Of a stretch of DNA of 16,254 nt, positions 7,868 to 13,967 are shown in pieces. The first letter of the stretch is position 1; every line of letters begins with the position of its first letter. This DNA is from Acidobacteriota bacterium (GTDB lineage Bacteria > Acidobacteriota > Vicinamibacteria > Vicinamibacterales > UBA8438). The notes below the pieces were generated by a model. The model was not told the origin of the DNA. It was given only the letters and a program-made list of their open reading frames with translations, and did no database searches. Where the stretch lies: positions 1,686-17,939 of the forward strand of contig DQEK01000021.1 in assembly GCA_003533545.1 (NCBI GenBank), written 5' to 3'. The translations under genes and the position numbers were made by a program.

Positions 7868-8471
7868 GGTGATGCGGTCAGTCGTAGTCGGTATTACTGG
7901 GGCCAGTGGTGCGCTGTACGCGGTTCGCACTGTTGCGGCGCTGCTGTCGAGCGGGGCGAGGGTAGAGCTGGTGGTGTCTGATTTCGGTCGCCGACTACTT
8001 CGTGACGAGCTGGGGGAGGCTGCTTCTGTCGAGCGGTTGTCGGAGTACCTTTCGAATACTTACGGTGACAACGTCAGGGCCGGCCAATTGGTGGTTCATA
8101 GCAACCGCGATGTTGGCGCTACTGTAGCGAGCGGAAGTTATTCTTGTGAGGGCATGGTCATAGTCCCGTGCTCGATGAAGACTCTTGCTGGTGTCGCCCA
8201 CGGGTTATCCCGTACGCTCATAGAGCGGGCGGCAGACGTCATGCTCAAAGAACGCCGTACGCTCATTATCGTGCCCCGTGAAACACCGATGAGTCTCCCC
8301 CAACTGCGCAACATGGTTGCTTCTGCCGAGGCGGGAGCGCTCGTGCTCCCAGCGATGCCGGCTTTCTACCAAGGGCCGCGCACTCTCGATGATCTCTCCG
8401 ACTTCATGGCCGGGAAGATCCTCACGGCACTCGACTTTTCCCACGAATTATTTCCTCCGTGGGCCGGATGA
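7857..8471 (+). CDS. ubiX: UbiX flavin prenyltransferase
   Basis: UbiX prenylates reduced FMN to make prenyl-FMN, the cofactor of UbiD-type decarboxylases; in the futalosine route this serves the UbiD-like decarboxylase acting on the naphthoate ring (not in this window). Motifs: VVGITGASGALYAVR at 10-24, VVSDFGRRLL at 39-48, ASGSYSCEGMVIVPCSMKTL around 91-110, GLSRTLIERAADVMLKERR at 116-134, LIIVPRETPMS at 136-146, and ALVLPAMPAFY at 161-171. The 204-residue length suits the family. ATG 7857 overlaps the end of ubiA; the in-frame ATG 7872 would give the more typical MRSVVVGITG start, and neither has a strong Shine-Dalgarno, so the first five residues are uncertain. The stop overlaps the next start as ATGA (8468-8471). 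Confidence 0.92.
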   Translation: MSGEVMRSVVVGITGASGALYAVRTVAALLSSGARVELVVSDFGRRLLRDELGEAASVERLSEYLSNTYGDNVRAGQLVVHSNRDVGATVASGSYSCEGMVIVPCSMKTLAGVAHGLSRTLIERAADVMLKERRTLIIVPRETPMSLPQLRNMVASAEAGALVLPAMPAFYQGPRTLDDLSDFMAGKILTALDFSHELFPPWAG

Positions 8472-9208
8472 GTGGGTCGGCGACTGGTCCTTCGCTGAAC
8501 AAGGACCCGCGTCGTATCGCTGACATGTTCGACGCGATCGCGCATCGGTATGACCAGCTTAACCGTATGCTGAGCGTTGGCCTCGACCGTCGGTGGCGCC
8601 GCCGAGCGGTCGAAGCACTCGAACTCCCGTCCGGTGCGCGCGTACTCGACGTATGTACCGGCACCGCCGATCTGGCAATGATGGCGGCCCGCCACGGTTC
8701 GATGCCGCGGTCGGTGGTCGGGGTTGACTTTGCAGCAGAGATGCTCGCTCTAGGTCGGAACAAGCTTCGGGTCACGCGGCTCGACAACACCATTTTGCTC
8801 GCGAGGGGGGATGCGTGTCGGTTGCCCTGCCTGGCGGACTCCGTCGACGCCGTGACCATGGGTTTTGGCATTCGTAACGTGGTAGACACTGGTGCGGCTG
8901 TGGCCGAGATTTTCCGGGTACTCAAACCGGGTGGGAGACTAGCGCTTCTGGAGTTCGGTGAGCCGAGACTCCCTGCCGTCCGAACTGTGTACCTTTGGTA
9001 CTTCCGACAGGTGCTGCCGCGTATTGGCCGGATGCTGTCGAAACACACTGAGGCCTACGCGTACTTGCCGGCGTCGGTTAGTGCATTTCTGGCGCCTGAG
9101 GCGCTGGCGGGCCTGCTGCGTCGTTCAGGTTTTTGTGAGGTCCGTTTGGACCGATTGACGTTTGGAGTGGTCTGTCTGTATTCAGGCAAAAAATCAGCAA
9201 AAGCGTGA
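8468..9208 (+). CDS. menG: MenG/UbiE demethylmenaquinone methyltransferase
   Basis: Catalyses the last step, C-methylation of demethylmenaquinone with S-adenosylmethionine. The 246-residue protein has class I methyltransferase motifs: FDAIAHRYDQLNRMLS at 21-36, VLDVCTGTADLA at 59-70 (SAM loop), GVDFAAEML at 85-93, GDACRLP at 114-120, MGFGIRNVVD at 131-140 and EIFRVLKPGG at 147-156. The C-terminal part has the UbiE/MenG signature, YLWYFRQVLPRIGRML at 175-190 and EAYAYLPASV at 195-204. ATG 8468 is chosen because it forms an ATGA overlap with ubiX and precedes the conserved region closely; a GTG at 8459 would add three residues. With mqn genes upstream and no ubiquinone genes here, menaquinone is the probable substrate. 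Confidence 0.93.
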   Translation: MSGSATGPSLNKDPRRIADMFDAIAHRYDQLNRMLSVGLDRRWRRRAVEALELPSGARVLDVCTGTADLAMMAARHGSMPRSVVGVDFAAEMLALGRNKLRVTRLDNTILLARGDACRLPCLADSVDAVTMGFGIRNVVDTGAAVAEIFRVLKPGGRLALLEFGEPRLPAVRTVYLWYFRQVLPRIGRMLSKHTEAYAYLPASVSAFLAPEALAGLLRRSGFCEVRLDRLTFGVVCLYSGKKSAKA

Positions 9209-9238
9209 ATGGGGTATCTGCCCACGGAAGATGCCCGC

Positions 9239-9247
9239 TGGTATACT
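9239..9247 (+). promoter_or_regulatory. Extended -10 promoter upstream of the tonB-like gene
   Basis: TGGTATACT matches an extended -10 element (TG-n-TATACT, five of six to TATAAT). There is no recognisable -35 at the usual spacing, as is common for extended -10 promoters. A transcript would begin near 9254, about 20 nt before ATG 9275. It gives the TonB-like gene a possible start of its own, separate from the menaquinone genes. Confidence 0.4.
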
Positions 9248-9257
9248 GGGCGGGTTA

Positions 9258-9267
9258 CTGGGCCCAG
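9258..9267. repeat. 10-bp perfect palindrome in the tonB-like leader
   Basis: CTGGGCCCAG is self-complementary over ten bases, and TACTGGGC occurs twice at a 12-nt period (9244-9251 and 9256-9263). It lies just downstream of the extended -10 and upstream of the start codon, where a repressor site could sit. GC-rich palindromes of this length can also arise by chance. Confidence 0.25.
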
Positions 9268-9274
9268 CACCTCC

Positions 9275-10321
9275 ATGCGTTTTGACTTCGAAGACCGCCT
9301 CTTTGACATACCGACGATCGAGCCGGCGATGTCGTGGCGTGAACGGGTGCTGCTGTCCCTGTTCGCGCACGTCGCCTTCGGTCTGTTGCTAATTTTCGGT
9401 GCCCAGTTGCCGTTCGTACGAGACGCGGCCGAGCGCCGGGCCGAGCGCTTGGCGGAGCTGGAGTTTGACCAATTGGTGTTGCAACAAGACCGAACTCCTG
9501 ATCAGCCTACGTTCATCTTCGTAGAGCCACTCGTCGACATTCCGGCGCCGGAGGCACCCCGACAAGCGCCGCTTTCTGATTTCGACCGCGAGGCCCAGTC
9601 GCTGTTTCAGGCTGAGGACTCATCGAATTCGCTTCCGAATTCAGAGGGCAACTCGCCGGAGTTCGTCGAGGAGGAGGAACTCTCCGATGGGCTCGACCGG
9701 GTGACCAGTGACGGGACGGAGCGCGAGCCCCAGGCTGTGCAAGGAACCGAGACGGTAGAGCTGGCCGACGACAGACTGGCCGAGGCGCTTGAGCCAGACC
9801 CGGAGGACCCCGGTGATGCGAGTGACCTGCGGCCGCCTTTGCTCACTGACCGGGGGACTGTGCCTCCGGATGCCTCGACGATTCCCCGCCCAGGGACGAT
9901 TGTGAATCAGGCCGTCGGTCGCGCGGTTGCCGGGCTGGATTCCTTGGGTCGTGGGCAGTCGTTCCAGAACCTCAGAGGTCGTACAGACAAGTATGGCGAC
10001 GACATCCAATTCGATTCGAAAGGGGTCGATTTCGGGTCTTGGATCCGTCGTTTTAGAGCCCAAATCTACCGAAACTGGTTGATCCCATACGCCGCCATGT
10101 CAATGTCAGGTCACGTGGTGCTGACCTTCAACATCCACAAAGGCGGTGAGTTGACGGAACTGACGGTTCATCGGCCTTCTGGCGTCAATGCCTTCACGAA
10201 TTCGGCGTTCAACGCCATGAGTTGGTCGAATCCGACCTATCCGCTGCCACCCGAATACCCGGATGAGTCAGCCTTTTTCACCGTGACGTTCTACTTCAAC
10301 GAGTTACCGCCCCGGCCGTAG
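9275..10321 (+). CDS. TonB-like energy-transducing protein with acidic spacer
   Basis: 348 residues. The order is a short cytoplasmic N-terminus (MRFDFEDRLFDIP), one membrane anchor around 25-43 (VLLSLFAHVAFGLLLIFGA), a long spacer, and a TonB C-terminal domain at about 252-348 (FGSWIRRFRAQIYRNWLIP, GHVVLTFNIHKGGELTELTV, then a repeated aromatic strand ending FYFNELPPRP). TonB couples ExbB/ExbD proton-motive force to outer-membrane receptors, and related proteins act in other envelope roles; no exbB, exbD or receptor gene is adjacent. The spacer (about 95-200) is strongly acidic and Ser-rich (EEEEL, DPEDPGDASD) rather than the Pro/Lys-rich spacer of classical TonB. I prefer ATG 9275 over ATG 9209, which abuts the menG stop, because 9275 gives the conserved-looking MRFDFED start and follows a promoter. 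The partner receptor is unknown. Confidence 0.75.
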   Translation: MRFDFEDRLFDIPTIEPAMSWRERVLLSLFAHVAFGLLLIFGAQLPFVRDAAERRAERLAELEFDQLVLQQDRTPDQPTFIFVEPLVDIPAPEAPRQAPLSDFDREAQSLFQAEDSSNSLPNSEGNSPEFVEEEELSDGLDRVTSDGTEREPQAVQGTETVELADDRLAEALEPDPEDPGDASDLRPPLLTDRGTVPPDASTIPRPGTIVNQAVGRAVAGLDSLGRGQSFQNLRGRTDKYGDDIQFDSKGVDFGSWIRRFRAQIYRNWLIPYAAMSMSGHVVLTFNIHKGGELTELTVHRPSGVNAFTNSAFNAMSWSNPTYPLPPEYPDESAFFTVTFYFNELPPRP

Positions 10322-10449
10322 GGAACAGCTCGTCTTTCAGTGGATGATCCATCCGCCGTTTTCGGTCATTGCTCAGCAGCCCGGAGGCGTGCTGTTTCTT
10401 ATGGCTACGCTGCTCGCGGCCTGGTCTTGGTAGCTTGGGAAACAAAGAC

Positions 10450-11400
10450 GTGGTGCGCACGGCCACGGGGCGTCCAATTCTCCTCGCGATCGTGGGACCG
10501 ACCGCGACAGGAAAGAGTACGCTCGCGCTGTCGGTAGCCGAAGCGGTTTCCGCCGAAATCATCAGCTGCGACTCCACCGCCGTGTATCGTGGCTTCGACA
10601 TTGGGACTGACAAGGTGCCTCTGGCAGTACGCCGGGGTGTTCCGCACCATTTGGTTGATGTCGCCGATCCAACTGAGGTTTATACGGCGGCTAGTTACAG
10701 CCGTGACGCTGCCGATGCAGTGCGCGCCGTAACCGCGCGCGATCGGTTGCCCATTGTGGTTGGTGGCACCGGTCTCTACTATCGGGCGTTAACTCGAGGT
10801 TTGTTTCCAGGGCCGGAGCGGGACACCGGCCTTCGGGCACGGCTAGTTCGGGTGGCGGAAAAGCGCGGCGTTACGGCCCTACATCGATGGCTGGCCTGTC
10901 GCGACCCTGCGTCGGCGAAGCGTATCCATCCCCGTGACCAAAAACGTTTGGTCCGGGCTCTCGAGGTTTGGTTGTTGACCGGCCGGCCGCTCAGTGCCCA
11001 TTTCGATGCCACGCGATCGCCGATTGCCGATTATTCCGTTGTTGCCGTCGGGCTTCGGTTGCCCGGAGATTTGCTCCAAGCTCGCATCACACAGCGAGTT
11101 GACTCGCAGTTTGCTTCGGGCCTGCTGGATGAGATTCGTGGCTTGTTGCAGAGCGGCGTACCGTCGGACGCCGGACCGTTCAGTGGTTTGGTGTACCGCC
11201 AGGCGGTTGAGCATCTTCGAGGGGTGCGAGATGAGTCGGCCACCCGGGACCTAATAATTCGAGAAAACCGCCGTTATGCTCGGCGACAGCTGACCTGGTT
11301 TCGTAAAGAACCTGGCCTACAATGGCTGGAGACGCCGGGTGAGTGGTCTGATTGCTGCGTGAGGGTACTGCAGGCATTGGAGCAAGCCCGTTTCGACTAA
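10450..11400 (+). CDS. miaA: MiaA, tRNA dimethylallyltransferase
   Basis: MiaA transfers a dimethylallyl group to N6 of A37 in tRNAs that read codons starting with U. Motifs: Walker A GPTATGKS at 16-23, CDSTAVYRGFDIGTDK at 40-55, PHHLVDVADP, VVGGTGLYYRALTRGL, then SAKRIHPRDQKRLVRALEVW with TGRPLS, and a C-terminal RRYARRQLTWFRKEP. The open frame runs back to 10369, but the start is set at GTG 10450, 9 nt after GGGA (10437-10440). That gives 316 residues, matching the usual length, whereas the 27 upstream residues look unlike the family. The usual GYRQ near the substrate site reads VYRQ. The 128-nt gap from the TonB-like gene contains only a tiny hydrophobic ORF. It is followed 53 nt later by the dGTPase-like gene. 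Confidence 0.93.
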   Translation: MVRTATGRPILLAIVGPTATGKSTLALSVAEAVSAEIISCDSTAVYRGFDIGTDKVPLAVRRGVPHHLVDVADPTEVYTAASYSRDAADAVRAVTARDRLPIVVGGTGLYYRALTRGLFPGPERDTGLRARLVRVAEKRGVTALHRWLACRDPASAKRIHPRDQKRLVRALEVWLLTGRPLSAHFDATRSPIADYSVVAVGLRLPGDLLQARITQRVDSQFASGLLDEIRGLLQSGVPSDAGPFSGLVYRQAVEHLRGVRDESATRDLIIRENRRYARRQLTWFRKEPGLQWLETPGEWSDCCVRVLQALEQARFD

Positions 11401-11453
11401 GTCGCCTTGACCGGTCAGCATGTGCTCGTATTTTCACTGGGTGGTACTGTTTC

Positions 11454-12494
11454 GTGATTCGAACTGAACTGGAAGCACGCGAGGTCGAACATCTGGCGTC
11501 CTATGCGTCTAGGAGTGCCGAGTCGAAAGGGAGGCGACGGTTCGAGCCCGAAGACCCGATTCGACCGGCGTTTCAGCGAGATAGAGACCGGATCGTCCAC
11601 TGCAAGGCTTTCCGACGACTCAAACACAAGACCCAAGTCTTTTTTTCTCCGATAGGCGACCACTATCGGACCCGGCTTACTCATACGCTTGAGGTCTCTC
11701 AAGTCGCTCGGACCGTAGCGAAGGTCTTGAGGCTGAACGAAGAACTCACAGAGGCAATATCGTTGGGGCACGACCTGGGGCACCCACCGTTTGGTCATGC
11801 CGGTGAGAAGGTTTTGCGTGACCTGATGCCCGATGGATTCAATCACTACGAGCAGAGCTTACGGATAGTCGATGTGCTGGAACAGGGGCACCGAGGACTC
11901 AACTTAACCTGGGAGGTACGTGACGGAATTGCCAAACACTCTAAGGGGAAAAATGGTGCGCCGGTCGGAGGTGAGCCTTCGCGGCGCGCATCCACCCTGG
12001 AGGGCCAGGTGGCTCGAGTTGCAGACATGATCGCCTATGTGAACCATGACATCGATGACGCGGTGAGGGCTGGTGTAATGGACGTGTCTGATTTGCCTCG
12101 TGAGGCGCTGGCTGTCCTCGGATACTCGTCTTCGGAAAGGATCGGCACCTTGGTGACGGACGTCGTCCGGCAGACCCTTAGTAGCGGTCCAGAAGTGGTG
12201 TTATGCATGGGCGACGATGTCCTTAATGCCCTCCTGGAACTACGTAGGTTCCTGTTCGAAGCGGTGTACGAGAACGACGTAGCGACGGCGGAGTTCGAGA
12301 AAGCCGAAGGCATTTTGGGGGGGCTATGGCGTCAGATCAGACACGAGCCTGAGAACTTTCTTGATGGCCGTACTGTGGACGAAGAAGGCGTCGACGCAGC
12401 CTCCCGTGACTTCATCGCTGGAATGACAGACCGGTATGCGGTCGAACTCTACCAACGCTTGTTCATTCCAAAGCCGTGGGTGGGTGTCAGCTAG
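11454..12494 (+). CDS. dGTPase-like HD-domain deoxyribonucleotide triphosphohydrolase
   Basis: Members of this family cleave dNTPs to the deoxynucleoside and triphosphate, adjusting dNTP pools. The 346-residue product shows AFQRDRDRIVHCKAFRRLKHKTQVF at about 39-63, then the HD metal site: His77 in YRTRLTHTLEV, His106-Asp107 in GHDLGHPPFGHAGE, and a downstream Asp in ADMIAYVNHDIDDA (192-205). FNHYEQSLR at 131-139 is also typical. The start is set at GTG 11454 (product begins MIRTELEARE), 9 nt after GGTGG at 11440-11444, because the 34 extra residues from 11352 overlap miaA and look unlike the family. This is the shorter 'dGTPase-like protein' type rather than the long E. coli Dgt, so nucleotide preference is uncertain. 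No U-rich terminator follows; see the next gap. Confidence 0.9.
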   Translation: MIRTELEAREVEHLASYASRSAESKGRRRFEPEDPIRPAFQRDRDRIVHCKAFRRLKHKTQVFFSPIGDHYRTRLTHTLEVSQVARTVAKVLRLNEELTEAISLGHDLGHPPFGHAGEKVLRDLMPDGFNHYEQSLRIVDVLEQGHRGLNLTWEVRDGIAKHSKGKNGAPVGGEPSRRASTLEGQVARVADMIAYVNHDIDDAVRAGVMDVSDLPREALAVLGYSSSERIGTLVTDVVRQTLSSGPEVVLCMGDDVLNALLELRRFLFEAVYENDVATAEFEKAEGILGGLWRQIRHEPENFLDGRTVDEEGVDAASRDFIAGMTDRYAVELYQRLFIPKPWVGVS

Positions 12495-12643
12495 CTTGAG
12501 ACGGCGGTGTTCGTTACGTTGGCTTTGGTGACCTGGTGTCTCGCTAAACCATCACAAGGCATCGTCTAGCGAATCCAAACTGGATTTCTGGCGTCGAAAC
12601 TCTATTTGGATTGCATTTGTTCAATTTGCTCGGTCGAGCGACA

Positions 12644-12665
12644 CACGGGAACGCCGGCTCTCGTG
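12644..12665 (+). repeat. Inverted repeat/hairpin between dGTPase-like gene and yceD
   Basis: CACGGGA (12644-12650) pairs with TCTCGTG (12659-12665) with one G-U pair, around an 8-nt loop. It sits 25 nt before the TATAAT box. It could help end the upstream transcript, but the tail is GC-rich rather than T-rich. Confidence 0.3.
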
Positions 12666-12690
12666 CGCGCGGAGTAAACAGTTGGTGCTG

Positions 12691-12696
12691 TATAAT
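12691..12696 (+). promoter_or_regulatory. Candidate -10 box (TATAAT) for the yceD-rpmF-fab genes
   Basis: An exact TATAAT, striking in GC-rich DNA, lies in the gap 139 nt before the YceD start. No good -35 hexamer is present at 15-19 nt spacing, and the TG lies directly next to the box rather than one base away, so it is not a strict extended -10. Expected transcription start near 12703. Confidence 0.45.
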
Positions 12697-12821
12697 CAAG
12701 GATTGTTTCTGGTCCTGACCGCCAGTCCGCGTATATGAACCGAGCAACACAGCCATTGGCGGCTTTGCCATGGGTGGGTGCTATGTCGGGACTGGCATTT
12801 CTGGTCGGTCGGCTTGTATGT

Positions 12822-12826
12822 GGAGG
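12822..12826 (+). promoter_or_regulatory. Shine-Dalgarno that fixes the YceD start
   Basis: GGAGG ends 8 nt before GTG 12835, an ideal spacing. The open frame extends back to GTG 12778, but this site supports the downstream start. Confidence 0.65.
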
Positions 12827-12834
12827 CGGAAGTT

Positions 12835-13368
12835 GTGCCCACGCTGACCAACCTCGACCTCCAGGATATCCAGGAGGCGAGGCAGCGGGTTTGTCGCACG
12901 TTCCCCGGAACGGCGTTTAGCTCTCAGGCTGAAGGCCAGTACGGGGTGTCCGACACCGTAACCATTGATCTGGATGTTCGTAAGGATGGTCGTAAGTTCC
13001 GACTTGTGGGGGCGTTCGAGGCGCAGCTTGAGCTTGGCTGCTGTCGCTGCCTCGAAGCTTTTAGTTGGCCAGTCAGCGTTGATGTCGACTTGCTCTATCT
13101 GCCCGCGTCTGACGGCATGGGTGAGCGTGATGTCCAGATTGAAGAATCCGATCTCAGCACGGCGTTTTATCACGACGAACAGATCGACTTGGTCCAACTC
13201 GTGGACGAGCAGTTTCAGCTGACGTTACCGATGAAGCCGCTCTGTCGGCGCGATTGTCGTGGGCTCTGTGCGGTGTGCGGTGGGAACCGGAATGCCACAG
13301 AATGCAAGTGCGTTGAAATTTGGGAGGACCCCAGGCTTGACGTGCTGAGGAGCTTGTTGAAACAGTAG
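12835..13368 (+). CDS. yceD: DUF177 / YceD-family protein
   Basis: 177 residues. The family is encoded just before rpmF in many bacteria and is linked to 23S rRNA/L32 biology, with the detailed role unsettled. Visible features: an N-terminal LTNLDLQDIQEA segment, a central beta-rich part ending in the signature LELGCCRCLEAF (Cys69, 70, 72), the acidic ...HDEQIDLVQLVDEQFQLTLPMKPLC block, and a C-terminal Cys cluster RRDCRGLCAVCGGNRNATECKC (Cys141, 145, 148, 157, 159 with Cys137 before it) that may bind zinc. It ends with the usual EDPRLDVLRSLL. The GTG 12835 start is chosen from the GGAGG at 12822-12826; the longer form from 12778 would add an untypical Trp-rich peptide. Confidence 0.87.
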   Translation: MPTLTNLDLQDIQEARQRVCRTFPGTAFSSQAEGQYGVSDTVTIDLDVRKDGRKFRLVGAFEAQLELGCCRCLEAFSWPVSVDVDLLYLPASDGMGERDVQIEESDLSTAFYHDEQIDLVQLVDEQFQLTLPMKPLCRRDCRGLCAVCGGNRNATECKCVEIWEDPRLDVLRSLLKQ

Positions 13369-13369
13369 C

Positions 13370-13436
13370 CTTTGAAGGTCAGTTAGGGAGCCTGACTGGC
13401 AAAGAGGGCGCGCGCGGGGTGCCTATGGACGCCCTC
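13370..13436 (+). repeat. Two consecutive stem-loops in the rpmF leader
   Basis: First: CTTTG (13370-13374) pairs with CAAAG (13400-13404), with an inner stem GTCAG (13378-13382)/CTGAC (13392-13396) and loop of 9 nt. Second: GAGGGCG (13404-13410) pairs exactly with CGCCCTC (13430-13436) over a 19-nt loop. They share base 13404 and fill most of the yceD-rpmF gap. The nearest T-run, AATTTTG, begins 6 nt after the second stem, so partial termination, RNA processing or L32 autoregulation are all possible. Confidence 0.35.
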
Positions 13437-13473
13437 GGGCCCAATTTTGTGGACTAGAGAGAGGACGGAACAC

Positions 13474-13656
13474 ATGGCCAATCCCAAAAGACGGCACTCC
13501 AAGTCGCGCACAGCGAAACGGCGCACCCACCAAAGTTTGGATCCGGTCATGCTTGGGGAATGTCCACAGTGTCACGAGCGGAGGCCCTCCCACCAGGTGT
13601 GTCCGCACTGCGGATACTATCGGGGTCGACAAGTTCGGCCAGTCAAGGAGGTCTAG
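13474..13656 (+). CDS. rpmF: 50S ribosomal protein L32
   Basis: A 60-residue protein starting MANPKRRHSKSRTAKRRTH, the classic L32 N-terminus, with a four-cysteine zinc ribbon: Cys30-x2-Cys33 and Cys43-x2-Cys46 (CPQC, CPHC). It is therefore the zinc-binding (C+) type. The start is ATG 13474, 9 nt after GAGG (13461-13464); the frame is open to 13447 but the family begins at MANP. It sits between yceD and the fab genes, the usual neighbourhood, but plsX and fabH do not follow. Confidence 0.97.
   Translation: MANPKRRHSKSRTAKRRTHQSLDPVMLGECPQCHERRPSHQVCPHCGYYRGRQVRPVKEV
13645..13652 (+). promoter_or_regulatory. Strong Shine-Dalgarno-like sequence with no start codon after it
   Basis: AAGGAGGT, the full anti-16S complement, spans the last codons of rpmF. 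The next 12 bases contain no ATG, GTG or TTG. It may be coincidental coding sequence (Lys-Glu-Val) or the leftover ribosome site of a lost downstream gene. Confidence 0.3.
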
Positions 13657-13967
13657 CGGTTTACCGGCGCCGCCGCCGACCTCAGAGCGCGGTGAGACAT
13701 CCTGTTCCGCGGGGTGTTTTCGACTAACGGCGCTTCTATCCTCAATCCTCAGCGGTAAACGTGAACTCCAGGCAGTCGTATTCCGAGGCGGCACTGTGGG
13801 TGCAGGTTGTTCTTGACGCTGTTGACGGAGCAGACTTCACTATTCGCGAGCGTGTCAGCAAGACTGGGAGACGATGTGTCCGTCCAAGTTGCACATGGTC
13901 TTTGGATGGCGACGGTCACGCAGCCGGGTAGAGGTCGCCACCGAGGCGGCCGCGCAAGGACAGGGAC
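13657..13967. other. 311-nt gap between rpmF and fabD, no gene recognised
   Basis: All three forward frames were read: each has stops and none resembles PlsX (no DAMGGD) or FabH. Sites noted: TTGACG twice, 9 nt apart (13813 and 13822), without a well-placed -10; and ATGTG (13874-13878) inverted with CACAT (13892-13896) across 13 nt, which could be a weak operator. fabD has its own ribosome site, AAGGA at 13956-13960, 7 nt before ATG. I see no tRNA or clear terminator. Confidence 0.55.

Larger units (their letters stand above)
12495..12834. other. 340-nt intergenic region with hairpins and a promoter, no gene seen
   Basis: This is the longest gene-free stretch. I see no credible ORF and no tRNA (no acceptor/T-arm pattern on either strand). 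Contents: AATCCAAA at 12572-12579 is complementary to TTTGGATT at 12605-12612 (8-bp stem, 25-nt loop); alternatively AATCCA pairs with TGGATT at 12581-12586. A second hairpin lies at 12644-12665 and a TATAAT box at 12691-12696. None of the hairpins is followed by a run of T, so none is a convincing intrinsic terminator for the dGTPase-like gene. Confidence 0.6.

Noticed and set aside
10369..10449. Upstream start for miaA
   Set aside because: The added 27 residues are Cys/Leu-rich and unlike MiaA; GTG 10450 gives exactly the usual length.
11352..11453. Upstream start for the dGTPase-like gene inside miaA
   Set aside because: The extra 34 residues overlap miaA and look unlike the family; GTG 11454 gives the expected N-terminus.
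12495..12834. A tRNA or small RNA gene in the longest gap
   Set aside because: No T-loop GTTCRANNC pattern with a matching acceptor stem was found on either strand; the hairpins lack T-tracts.
13657..13967. A decayed plsX or fabH in the rpmF-fabD gap
   Set aside because: All forward frames were read and none shows the DAMGGD start of PlsX or a FabH active-site motif; only the orphan ribosome site hints at a lost gene.
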